Assembly: GCA_937952995.1 (NCBI GenBank)
Contig: CALFYB010000210.1
Coordinates: 1-7,766 of the forward strand
Reading direction: 5' to 3'
DNA length: 7,766 bases
Source of the DNA: an uncultured Caulobacteraceae bacterium
Lineage (GTDB): Bacteria > Pseudomonadota > Alphaproteobacteria > Caulobacterales > Caulobacteraceae
Shown here piece after piece: positions 1 to 6,082 of the stretch; position 1 is the stretch's first letter, and each line of letters starts with the position of its first letter. Under the pieces are notes generated by a model. It did no database searches. It was given only the letters and a program-made list of their open reading frames with translations, and was not told where the DNA came from. Position numbers and translations under genes: made by a program.

Positions 1-559
1 AGGCTGAGCGCAAGGCACCGACGCGTCCATCCATCATGTCCGAGGGGGCGAGAATATCGGCTCCAGCTTCAGCCTGCATCAGGCCTTGGGCGATCAGGCG
101 CTCGATGGTGGCGTCATTGAGGATGCGGCCGTTCTCGAGCAAACCGTCATGGCCATGGTCAGTGAAGGGATCGAGCGCGACGTCGCACATGATGCCAACC
201 TCTGGCGCGGCGTCCTTCATGGCCTTGACGGCATCGGCGATCAGGCCGTTAGGATTGTGCGCTTCCGTACCGAAGCCGTCCTTTTTTGCCCCGTCGATGT
301 GAGGGAAGACGGCAATGGCTGGAATGCCGAGGTCGCGCGCTTGAACGGCCGCCTTGGCCGCCTCCTTGACGCTGAGCCGTTCCATACCGGGCATCGAGGC
401 AACCGGGATGCGCGCTTCCTTGCCGTCGTGGACGACCATCGACCAGATCAGGTCGTTGGGGGTCAGAGCCGTTTCACGCACCATCCGGCGGGTCCAGTCA
501 GCCTGACGCAGGCGGCGAAGACGTGTGGCGGGGTAGGGCGCGAGGGGGGCGATGGCCAT
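1..559 (-). CDS. hemB: Delta-aminolevulinic acid dehydratase (porphobilinogen synthase), partial
   Basis: This cytoplasmic enzyme condenses two 5-aminolevulinate molecules into porphobilinogen, the second step of C4 tetrapyrrole synthesis. The N-terminal 186 residues are visible; the C-terminal part, including the Schiff-base lysines, lies beyond the left edge. I translated the complement by hand. Family landmarks are YPATRLRRLR (9-18), SMPGMERLSVKEA (55-67), AIAVFPHIDG (81-90), DVALDPFTDHGHDG (126-139) and QAEAGADILAPSDMMDGRVG (162-181). In zinc enzymes the third block carries three cysteines (DVCLCxYTxHGHCG); here aspartate and alanine stand at those places, so this is the magnesium/potassium type usual in alphaproteobacteria. 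The ATG at 559 is chosen because an AAGG (complement of 568-571) lies 8 bases upstream and the N-terminus fits the family. It follows the membrane-protein gene by 28 bases on the same strand, so the two are probably cotranscribed. Family identity is secure. Confidence 0.96.
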   Translation of the reverse strand, partial: MAIAPLAPYPATRLRRLRQADWTRRMVRETALTPNDLIWSMVVHDGKEARIPVASMPGMERLSVKEAAKAAVQARDLGIPAIAVFPHIDGAKKDGFGTEAHNPNGLIADAVKAMKDAAPEVGIMCDVALDPFTDHGHDGLLENGRILNDATIERLIAQGLMQAEAGADILAPSDMMDGRVGALRSA

Positions 560-587
560 AGCGGAAACCTTCGAACAGGAAGCGGAT

Positions 588-1076
588 TTAGCGAAGGGCA
601 CCGCTTTGACGGATTGGCCGTCCCGACGCAAGCCGCAGGGTGCCAATGGCCGAAGTGGCGACCAGCCAGATGGCGGTTAAGGACATCATCACCACGGTGG
701 TGACCCCTAAACTGATGGTCGCGGGCGTGATGCTGACCTTCGAGAAGTCCACGCTGAAATGGTCAAGTTGATCCCAGCCTTGATAGTCCACGGCCTTCAT
801 CACCGAGGCGATGGCCGACAGAAGCGTGGTCAGGAAGAAAATGCCTGCGATCAGCGCCAGAGTGAACGAGACCCAGAAGATGAAAATCTGGAACCGGTGG
901 TGACTTCTGATCAGGGGTGAAACCTCATCACGCCTCGAATAGGCGAGGGCCACGGCCACCAGCGCCGGAGCGCCGGCAAAGAAGATCGAGAAAAATAGGA
1001 GGCCGTAGGTCAGATAGGCAAGATTACGGTCAACGCCGACGTCCGATGGGTCTGGGTCGCTGCAGTTCAGGGTCAC
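588..1076 (-). CDS. Small three-helix membrane protein, DUF4870-like
   Basis: This 162-residue protein has no assigned function. It shows three strongly hydrophobic segments, at about residues 19-46, 63-94 and 118-148, separated by a charged loop with IRSHHRFQIFIFW (56-68) and a polar loop (95-117). The pattern of a first helix, then a short charged turn with (I/L)R(S/T)H(H/Y)RFQI, and a C-terminal RLASGRPI (148-155) recalls DUF4870-type inner-membrane proteins of alphaproteobacteria; this is family recollection, not a search result. The start is GTG at 1076, because an in-frame TAA lies seven codons upstream and no other good start is available; no strong ribosome binding site precedes it. 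It is followed by hemB after 28 bases, suggesting a two-gene unit, although nothing in the protein links it to heme. Compositionally it matches its neighbours. Confidence 0.8.
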   Translation of the reverse strand: MTLNCSDPDPSDVGVDRNLAYLTYGLLFFSIFFAGAPALVAVALAYSRRDEVSPLIRSHHRFQIFIFWVSFTLALIAGIFFLTTLLSAIASVMKAVDYQGWDQLDHFSVDFSKVSITPATISLGVTTVVMMSLTAIWLVATSAIGTLRLASGRPIRQSGALR

Positions 1077-1098
1077 GGCGCGGCTTTCGTCGGTTTAA

Positions 1099-1149
1099 CC
1101 AGCCCTCAAGATGAGGCCACTTAGAGATATTCGCAAGATGTAGGGCTGG
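1099..1149. repeat. 8-bp inverted repeat with a nested small hairpin
   Basis: CCAGCCCT (1099-1106) is the exact reverse complement of AGGGCTGG (1142-1149), with 35 bases between. Inside it, CCTCA (1104-1108) and TGAGG (1112-1116) form a perfect 5-bp hairpin with a 3-base loop that uses three of the same bases, so the two stems exclude each other. The element starts 23 bases upstream of the GTG of the minus-strand membrane-protein gene, so it would lie in that gene's leader if transcription begins farther out. The repeats are seen directly; a regulatory role is only inference. Confidence 0.4.
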
Positions 1150-1154
1150 GTCCC

Positions 1155-1166
1155 ATCAATCTTGAT
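1155..1166. promoter_or_regulatory. Short palindrome, candidate operator
   Basis: ATCAA (1155-1159) and TTGAT (1162-1166) form a 5-bp inverted repeat with a 2-base spacer in the AT-richer centre of the divergent region. The arms are those of an FNR/FixK site but in reversed order and with a different spacer, so it is not that site. A dimeric repressor could bind here; no family can be named. Confidence 0.2.
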
Positions 1167-1395
1167 AAAAATGGTCAATTAGGCGAATGAAAATAAGGAT
1201 TTTGTTGCCCAAGCCCTAGTTGCGCCTTAGCTATCATGATGCAACAGGCCGCGAGGCTCGTCTTCGCTGCGTCATTTCGCGCCTCTGGTGGATTGAGCAG
1301 GGTAGGTTAGGTTGCAAGAGTTCGGGACTTGGCGAGTGAATCGCAGTGCCGATGAGTGCGTTTACAGTGGCGGCTTAAAGGTCCGTCTCTGGGTC

Positions 1396-1400
1396 AAGGA
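1396..1400 (+). promoter_or_regulatory. hemA ribosome binding site (decides the start)
   Basis: AAGGA lies 2 bases before the ATG at 1403 and 8 bases before the in-frame ATG at 1409. Only the latter spacing is workable, which favours the second ATG. Confidence 0.65.
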
Positions 1401-1408
1401 CGATGCAG

Positions 1409-2632
1409 ATGGATTATAAGGCCGCATTCAAGGCCGCGGTGGGTCAGGTCCGTTCCGAGGGCCGCTATCGTGTATTTGCTGATCTGAAGCGCCATTGTGG
1501 TGACTTTCCTCGCGCGACATGGGTGTCGCCGCAGGGAGAGCGCGAGATCGTGGTCTGGTGTTCCAACGACTATCTCGGTCAAGGCCAAAACCCCGTCGTT
1601 CTGCAAGCTATGCACGAAGCCATTGATGCCAACGGTTCCGGCTCTGGCGGGACGCGCAACATTTCGGGCACGACCCATCACCATGTCGAGCTTGAGCTTG
1701 AACTTGCTGACCTTCACCAAAAGGAATCGGCGCTGCTGTTCACCTCGGGCTATGTCGCCAACGAGGCGGCGCTGTCTTGCCTGTACAAGATCCTGCCCGG
1801 CCTGATCATTTTCTCGGATGAACTGAACCACGCCTCGATGATTGCGGGCATTCGCAACGGCGGTGGTCAGCGCGAAGTGTTCCGTCACAATGACTTGGAA
1901 CACCTTGAAAGCCTGCTTAAGGCTGCGCCCGTTGATGCGCCTAAGCTGATTGCCTTTGAGAGCGTCTATTCGATGGACGGCGATATTTCTGATCTGGCCG
2001 GAACCATCGCTTTGGCGAAGAAATACGGTGCCTTGACCTATCTGGACGAGGTTCATGCGGTCGGCCTCTATGGGGTGCGCGGCGCTGGTGTGGCTGAACG
2101 TGACGGCGTCATGGACGGTATCGACATTATCGAAGGTACGCTGGGCAAGGCCTTTGGCGTCATGGGCGGTTATATTGCCGGTGACACCGATATGGTCGAC
2201 GCCATTCGCCTTTTTGCCTCGGGTTTCATCTTCACGACGTCTTTGCCGCCAGCCTTGACGGCCGGAGCCTTGGCCAGCGTGCGTTGGCTCAAGGAACATG
2301 ACGAGGTTCGCCAAATTCACCAGGAGCGGGCTGAAACTCTGAAGCGCATGATGATTGAGGTGGGCCTGCCCGTCATGCCGTCCGTGAGCCACATTGTGCC
2401 GCTGCTTGTGGGCGACCCCCACCACTGCAAGCTGGTCTCGGACCTGCTGCTCAGTGACCACAATATCTATGTCCAGCCGATCAACTATCCGACCGTTCCA
2501 CGCGGGACCGAGCGCCTGCGCTTTACCCCGACGCCCTATCATACCGATGCGATGATGAAGGATCTGGTCACCGCGCTCGATAAGCTCTGGTCGCGCTGTA
2601 ACGTGCAGCGCCTCGGCGGCCACGCGGCCTAG
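1409..2632 (+). CDS. hemA: 5-aminolevulinate synthase (ALAS)
   Basis: This PLP-dependent cytoplasmic enzyme condenses glycine with succinyl-CoA to give 5-aminolevulinate, CoA and CO2, the committed step of the C4 tetrapyrrole pathway typical of alphaproteobacteria. From the ATG at 1409 it has 407 residues, the usual family length. Landmarks (numbered from 1409) are RYRVFADLKR (19-28), WCSNDYLG (50-57), GSGGTRNISGTTHHHVELE (78 to about 96, glycine-rich substrate region), SVYSMDGD (185-192), YLDEVHAVGLYG (211-222, with the PLP-contacting Asp and His) and EGTLGKAFG (242-250), in which Lys247 should form the Schiff base with PLP; then FTTSLPP near 275-281. An upstream in-frame ATG at 1403 would add two residues, but the AAGGA at 1396-1400 is too close to it. 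HemB, the next enzyme, is encoded divergently 850 bases away. The next gene begins five bases after the stop. Confidence 0.97.
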   Translation: MDYKAAFKAAVGQVRSEGRYRVFADLKRHCGDFPRATWVSPQGEREIVVWCSNDYLGQGQNPVVLQAMHEAIDANGSGSGGTRNISGTTHHHVELELELADLHQKESALLFTSGYVANEAALSCLYKILPGLIIFSDELNHASMIAGIRNGGGQREVFRHNDLEHLESLLKAAPVDAPKLIAFESVYSMDGDISDLAGTIALAKKYGALTYLDEVHAVGLYGVRGAGVAERDGVMDGIDIIEGTLGKAFGVMGGYIAGDTDMVDAIRLFASGFIFTTSLPPALTAGALASVRWLKEHDEVRQIHQERAETLKRMMIEVGLPVMPSVSHIVPLLVGDPHHCKLVSDLLLSDHNIYVQPINYPTVPRGTERLRFTPTPYHTDAMMKDLVTALDKLWSRCNVQRLGGHAA

Positions 2633-2637
2633 AGACG

Positions 2638-2826
2638 GTGGCGGAGCCGTCAAGATCAGAGGTCTTGGTCGAGTTTACCCGCCGCGGTGCCTATATGCTT
2701 TGCGCGGTGGTCCATGTGGCCACCGGAACGGAGGCCTCCGCCATGGGGCCGCACAATGTTAATCCAAAGGCCTTAGAACAGATCGCTATTGGCAAGCTAA
2801 AGCGTGCTTTGTCGGGGCAGACCTGA
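2638..2826 (+). CDS. Small conserved protein, DUF6898-like
   Basis: This 62-residue protein of unknown function starts with GTG five bases after the hemA stop, so it is probably translated by coupling; no strong ribosome binding site of its own is visible. Its core, EVLVEFTRRGAYMLCAVV (8-25) followed by VATGTEASAMGP (27-38) and a C-terminal ALEQIAIGKLKRAL helix (45-58), has the layout I recall for DUF6898: two strands, a TGTE(V/A)S turn with a following GP, then a helix of the type LxxxAxxKLxxxL. No signal peptide, membrane segment or metal motif is visible. That family is found in alphaproteobacteria. The assignment is from memory of the pattern and was not searched. The intact frame, the position between hemA and glyA and the patterned composition support a real gene. 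Confidence 0.68.
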   Translation: MAEPSRSEVLVEFTRRGAYMLCAVVHVATGTEASAMGPHNVNPKALEQIAIGKLKRALSGQT

Positions 2827-2830
2827 AATT

Positions 2831-2875
2831 TTGCGCGCTTTGCTGAACCGCAACGACATTGGCCGGTTCGGAACC
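2831..2875. repeat. Overlapping inverted repeats in the glyA upstream region
   Basis: GAACCG (2845-2850) pairs with CGGTTC (2864-2869) across a 13-base loop. GGTTC (2865-2869) can instead pair with GAACC (2871-2875) across one base, and TTGCG (2831-2835) with CGCAA (2849-2853). No T-tract follows, so it does not look like an intrinsic terminator. It lies between the DUF6898-like gene and glyA, a 169-base gap likely to hold the glyA promoter. The complementarity is seen; a role as operator or leader structure is inference. Confidence 0.3.
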
Positions 2876-2981
2876 TCATTTGGCCGTTTGAATCTCTGTC
2901 TAAGGATTGAACAAAACGGCTTTGACGGTAAATAGGGGCACCCTGGCGTGACCCCTCATGCTCGATGTTCGATTCCATCCC

Positions 2982-2989
2982 AAGGAAGG
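2982..2989 (+). promoter_or_regulatory. glyA ribosome binding site (decides the start)
   Basis: AAGGAAGG stands 6 bases before the ATG at 2996. It rules out the longer in-frame GTG start at 2948, which would add 16 residues without a binding site and unlike the family. Confidence 0.85.
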
Positions 2990-2995
2990 CCCCCC

Positions 2996-4297
2996 ATGAC
3001 TGTGCAAGCCCACAAAACCGCCAGTGCTCTGGACGCTTTCTTCGGCTCATCCCTCAAAGATGCCGACCCCGAACTGTTCTCCAGCGTCGCCGACGAGTTG
3101 GAGCGCCAGCAGACCCAGATTGAGCTGATCGCGTCGGAAAACATCGTGTCTCGCGCGGTACTTGAGGCGCAAGGCTCGATCATGACCAACAAATATGCCG
3201 AGGGCTATCCGGGCCGTCGCTATTATGGCGGCTGTGAGTTTGTTGATGTCGCCGAGACATTGGCTATCGAGCGGGCCAAGGCCCTGTTCAACTGTACCTA
3301 TGCCAATGTGCAGCCCCATTCCGGCGCTCAGGCCAATCAGGCGGTGTTTCTGGCCCTGCTACAGCCCGGCGACGCATTCTTGGGAATGGACCTCGCCGCT
3401 GGCGGTCACCTGACCCACGGCAGCCCCGCCAACCAGTCGGGCAAGTGGTTTCGTCCGATCCCCTACACGGTCGATCCCGTCACTCATCTGATTGATTATG
3501 ATGCACTGGCCGCGACGGCTCTGCGTGAAAAGCCAAAGCTGATCATTGCGGGCGGTTCGGCCTATAGCCGTCACATCGACTTTGCCCGTTTCCGTGAGAT
3601 CGCTGACAGCATCGGTGCCTATCTGATGGTCGATATGGCCCACTATGCCGGTCTGATCGCTGGCGGTGCCTATCCCAGCCCGCTGCCCCATGCCCATGTC
3701 TGCACCACCACCACGCACAAGACCCTTCGCGGTCCACGCGGCGGCATGATCCTGTCCAACGATCCTGAACTGGGCAAGAAGTTCAATTCGGCGGTGTTCC
3801 CCGGCCTGCAGGGCGGCCCTCTGATGCACGTCATCGCCGCCAAGGCTGTGGCTTTTGGTGAGGCCCTGCGTCCAGAGTTCAAGCTCTATGCCCAGCAGGT
3901 CGTGACCAACGCCCGTGCCATGGCAGCAGCCCTCAAGGCTGGCGGCGTTGATATTGTCTCTGGCGGGACCGACAGCCACCTGATGCTGGTCGATCTGCGT
4001 CCTAAGGGCGTGACTGGCAAGGCGACGGAAGCGGCGCTCGAGCGCGCGCACATCACCTGCAACAAGAACGGCATCCCCTTCGATCCAACCCCGCCCATGA
4101 CCACGTCGGGCGTGCGGCTAGGATCGCCAGCCGGAACCACGCGCGGGTTTGGCGAGGCCGAGTTCACGCGGATCGGTCAATTGATCGCTACTGTGGTCGA
4201 CGGCCTGTCTGCCAATGGCGACGCCAACGGTGCGGTGGAAGCGGCTGTGCGCGAAGAAGTACTTGCACTTTGCGCCAAGTTCCCGATCTACGGATAG
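2996..4297 (+). CDS. glyA: Serine hydroxymethyltransferase
   Basis: This cytoplasmic PLP enzyme interconverts serine plus tetrahydrofolate with glycine plus 5,10-methylene-THF, the main source of one-carbon units and of glycine. It has 433 residues, close to the family's usual 415-435. Landmarks are QIELIASENIVS (41-52), NKYAEGYPGRRYYGGCEFVD (65-84), NVQPHSGAQAN (104-114), GHLTHGSP (137-144), VDMAHYAGLIAG (212-223) and TTTTHKTLRGPRGG (237-250), in which Lys242 should bind PLP; SGVRLGSPA follows near the C-terminus. The start at 2996 is set by a strong AAGGAAGG six bases upstream. It lies downstream of hemA in the same direction; since HemA consumes glycine, a metabolic link is plausible but inferred. 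nrdR follows after 33 bases and is probably in the same transcript. Confidence 0.97.
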   Translation: MTVQAHKTASALDAFFGSSLKDADPELFSSVADELERQQTQIELIASENIVSRAVLEAQGSIMTNKYAEGYPGRRYYGGCEFVDVAETLAIERAKALFNCTYANVQPHSGAQANQAVFLALLQPGDAFLGMDLAAGGHLTHGSPANQSGKWFRPIPYTVDPVTHLIDYDALAATALREKPKLIIAGGSAYSRHIDFARFREIADSIGAYLMVDMAHYAGLIAGGAYPSPLPHAHVCTTTTHKTLRGPRGGMILSNDPELGKKFNSAVFPGLQGGPLMHVIAAKAVAFGEALRPEFKLYAQQVVTNARAMAAALKAGGVDIVSGGTDSHLMLVDLRPKGVTGKATEAALERAHITCNKNGIPFDPTPPMTTSGVRLGSPAGTTRGFGEAEFTRIGQLIATVVDGLSANGDANGAVEAAVREEVLALCAKFPIYG

Positions 4298-4330
4298 GTA
4301 AGCCACCAGTTTCACGGGGAGAGCCAACCC

Positions 4331-4807
4331 ATGCGCTGCCCGTTCTGCGGACACATGGAAAGCCAGGTCAAGGACAGCCGCCCATCGGAAGATGGCGCGG
4401 CCATCCGTCGTCGCCGCAACTGTCCTGAATGCGGTGGCCGGTTCACCACCTTTGAGCGGGTCCAGCTGCGTGAACTGGCGATTGTCAAACGCTCGGGCCG
4501 TCGCACGCCCTTCGACCGTGAAAAACTGATGCGGTCGATCTCCATCGCCATGCGCAAGCGACCGGTGGATGCTGAGCGGCTAGAGCGGATGGTGTCCTCA
4601 ATCGTTCGCCAACTGGAAAGTCTTGGCGAGACCGAACTGCCCAGCCACGTGGTCGGCGAGATGGTCATGAAGGCGCTCAAGGCCATCGATGAGGTGGCCT
4701 ATGTCCGCTACGCCTCGGTCTATCGCGATTTTCGTGAAACGCAGGACTTCGCCAAGTTCCTCGGTGACGAGGGCCTCAGCGATGATGTGCTGAGCGACGA
4801 CAGTTGA
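4331..4807 (+). CDS. nrdR: Transcriptional repressor NrdR
   Basis: NrdR is a nucleotide-sensing repressor of ribonucleotide reductase genes that binds NrdR boxes. The 158 residues show an N-terminal zinc ribbon with Cys3/Cys6 (RCPFCG) and Cys31/Cys34 (NCPECGGRFTTFE, 30-42), followed by an ATP-cone domain at about 46-136 that opens with IVKRSGRRTPFDREKL (51-66) and contains VAYVRYASVYRDF near 121-133. Length and domain order are as expected. The start is supported by GGAG (4318-4321) nine bases upstream. The order glyA-nrdR-rib genes is common in alphaproteobacteria. Its TGA overlaps the TTG of the next gene, indicating coupled translation. I saw no NrdR box in the window, so its targets, the nrd genes, are presumably elsewhere. 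Confidence 0.96.
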   Translation: MRCPFCGHMESQVKDSRPSEDGAAIRRRRNCPECGGRFTTFERVQLRELAIVKRSGRRTPFDREKLMRSISIAMRKRPVDAERLERMVSSIVRQLESLGETELPSHVVGEMVMKALKAIDEVAYVRYASVYRDFRETQDFAKFLGDEGLSDDVLSDDS

Positions 4808-5487
4808 GCGGCACGGATCGGCGCACCGCCGTCACCCTGAAACTGGCCACCTCGTTGGATGGTCGGATCGCAACAGCCTCAGGCGAAAGCCGCTGGATTA
4901 CGGGGAGCGAGGCGCGCGAGCAGGGCCATCGTCTTCGCGCCGAGCATGACGCTGTGGTCGTTGGGATTGGTACAGCGCTCGCTGATGATCCCGAATTGAC
5001 CGTCCGCCTTGAAGGCTATCAGGGCGCTCAACCGGCTCGGATCGTTTTCGATACGCATCAAAGGCTCGGGTCCGACGCCAAGCTGGTGCAAACGGCACGT
5101 CAGATACCGACCATTTTGGTGACGGCCGAACCGCTACAACAGCGCTTGACTGACGCAGGGGTGCTCGGTGTCCAAGTCGGATTGAACGCTTTTGGCCATG
5201 TTGATATCGCGCAGGCACTGGCGGCCCTGACGGAGTTAGGCCATAGGCTTGGGCGAAGTCTGGATCGGCTCTATATCGAAGGCGGCGGGCAATTGGCGGC
5301 GAGTTTCATCGCAGCTGGACGGGTCGACCGGTTGGAATGGTTTCGGGCTCCGATGGTGCTTGGCAGTCAGGGACGGCCAGGGATCGGGGACTTGGCGGTC
5401 GAGGCGCTGGCCTCGGCTCCACGCTTTAAACGTTATTCGGTCTTGGAGGTCGGTGTCGATCTTTGGGAACGCTATGTGAGGATTTGA
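4804..5487 (+). CDS. RibD reductase-domain protein without deaminase domain
   Basis: The 227 residues correspond to the C-terminal half of RibD, the NADPH-dependent 5-amino-6-(5-phosphoribosylamino)uracil reductase. Landmarks are TLKLATSLDGRIA (11-23), SGESRWITG (26-34), DAVVVGIGTALADDPELTVR (49-68), ARIVFD (78-83) and IEGGGQLAASF (158-168), all in the family order, ending normally near residue 227. The N-terminal deaminase domain of bifunctional RibD, with its HAE and PCxxxGRTPPC zinc motifs, is absent and there is no room for it: nrdR ends at 4807. The start is TTG at 4804, overlapping the nrdR stop by four bases (TTGA); an in-frame stop at 4783-4785 rules out a longer product, and no strong ribosome binding site is seen. 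Position in the rib cluster argues for a riboflavin role, with the deaminase supplied from another locus. RibD-like reductases of other function also exist, so no symbol is given. Confidence 0.85.
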   Translation: MSGTDRRTAVTLKLATSLDGRIATASGESRWITGSEAREQGHRLRAEHDAVVVGIGTALADDPELTVRLEGYQGAQPARIVFDTHQRLGSDAKLVQTARQIPTILVTAEPLQQRLTDAGVLGVQVGLNAFGHVDIAQALAALTELGHRLGRSLDRLYIEGGGQLAASFIAAGRVDRLEWFRAPMVLGSQGRPGIGDLAVEALASAPRFKRYSVLEVGVDLWERYVRI

Positions 5488-6078
5488 ATGTTTACCGGCA
5501 TCATTACCGATATTGGCAAGGTTCGGGCGATCAAGAACACGGACCGCGACCGGCGGTTCGAGATTGAGACCGCCTATGATCTGGCGACCATCGATATCGG
5601 GGCCTCCATCGCCCATTCGGGCTGCTGCCTGACGGTGGTCGAGAAGGGGGAGGGCTGGTTTGCCGTTGAGGTATCCGGCGAATCCCTGTCGCTGACGACC
5701 CTAGACCGCTGGGAGGTTGGCGGCCGGATCAATCTGGAGCGGGCTACCAAGGTCGGCGACGAACTCGGCGGTCATATTGTTTCGGGCCATGTCGATGGGC
5801 TGGGCGAGGTGGTTTCTGTGACGGTTGAGGGCGGATCGCACCGGGTCAAGGTGCGGGTGCCGCGCGCGCTTCACCGCTATATTGCACCGAAGGGTTCTAT
5901 CGCCGTTGAGGGCGTATCCTTGACGGTCAACGAGGTCGAGGACGATGTCTTCGGCGTCAATATCATTCCCCATACCTGGGACGTGACCACCCTTGGCCAA
6001 CTCGTGGCCGGGGCTAAGGTCAATTTGGAAATCGACGTGCTGGCTCGCTATGCCGCGCGCTGGCAGGAGACCGCTTAA
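5488..6078 (+). CDS. ribE: Riboflavin synthase, alpha subunit
   Basis: This enzyme dismutates two 6,7-dimethyl-8-ribityllumazine molecules into riboflavin and 5-amino-6-ribitylaminouracil. The 196 residues form two homologous lumazine-binding barrels. The first begins MFTGIITDIGKV (1-12) with SIAHSGCCLTVV (40-51); the second begins GGHIVSGHVDGLG (93-105) with SIAVEGVSLTVNEV (136-149), the internal repeat that defines the family. The catalytic-type N-terminal MFTGI is intact. The ATG directly abuts the TGA of the preceding gene, and GAGGA (5478-5482) lies five bases upstream, so the rib genes are cotranscribed and coupled. No FMN riboswitch can fit upstream. Composition matches the upstream alphaproteobacterial genes. 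The gene is also called ribC in some genera. Confidence 0.96.
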   Translation: MFTGIITDIGKVRAIKNTDRDRRFEIETAYDLATIDIGASIAHSGCCLTVVEKGEGWFAVEVSGESLSLTTLDRWEVGGRINLERATKVGDELGGHIVSGHVDGLGEVVSVTVEGGSHRVKVRVPRALHRYIAPKGSIAVEGVSLTVNEVEDDVFGVNIIPHTWDVTTLGQLVAGAKVNLEIDVLARYAARWQETA

Positions 6079-6082
6079 GCCT

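Larger units (their letters stand above)
1077..1408. other. Divergent intergenic region between the DUF4870-like gene and hemA
   Basis: This 332-base stretch separates the two divergent transcription units and must hold promoters for both. I see no convincing coding sequence: the longest small plus-strand frame (1236-1310, 24 codons) has no ribosome binding site. The middle part (about 1150-1210) is AT-richer than the flanks. I could not assign a -35/-10 pair with confidence, since nothing matches the Caulobacter TTGACGS / GCTANAWC pattern at proper spacing. Short inverted repeats are concentrated at 1099-1166 and are listed separately. No canonical FNR/FixK box (TTGAT-N4-ATCAA) is present; the nearest is a reversed arrangement at 1155-1166. 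Confidence 0.6.

Noticed and set aside
86..703. A 205-codon plus-strand open frame across the left end
   Set aside because: It is antisense to hemB and to the end of the membrane-protein gene, both of which have recognisable family motifs; its own protein has none.
1155..1166. FNR/FixK-type oxygen-response box upstream of hemA
   Set aside because: The half-sites are in reversed order (ATCAA then TTGAT) with a 2-base spacer instead of TTGAT-N4-ATCAA.
1236..1310. A 24-codon plus-strand frame (MMQQAARLVF...) upstream of hemA as a possible leader peptide
   Set aside because: No ribosome binding site, no regulatory codon run and no downstream attenuator hairpin with a T-tract.
1394..2653. A 419-codon minus-strand open frame antisense to hemA
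   Set aside because: It mirrors hemA almost exactly and its length is a by-product of GC-rich codon use; the plus strand encodes an unmistakable ALAS.
2831..2875. Intrinsic terminator after the DUF6898-like gene
   Set aside because: The stems are short with long loops or only 5 bp, and no T-tract follows any of them.
2948..2995. Longer glyA start at the GTG at 2948
   Set aside because: No ribosome binding site precedes it, the added residues are unlike the family, and AAGGAAGG is ideally placed for the ATG at 2996.
4298..6082. FMN riboswitch controlling the rib genes
   Set aside because: The rib genes overlap or abut one another and nrdR, leaving no leader long enough for the element, and none of its conserved segments was seen.
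5993..6082. 30-codon N-terminal extension of RibBA
   Set aside because: It would lie inside the end of ribE in another frame, is Arg/Trp/Pro-rich and unlike RibB; the ATG at 6083 gives the usual N-terminus.
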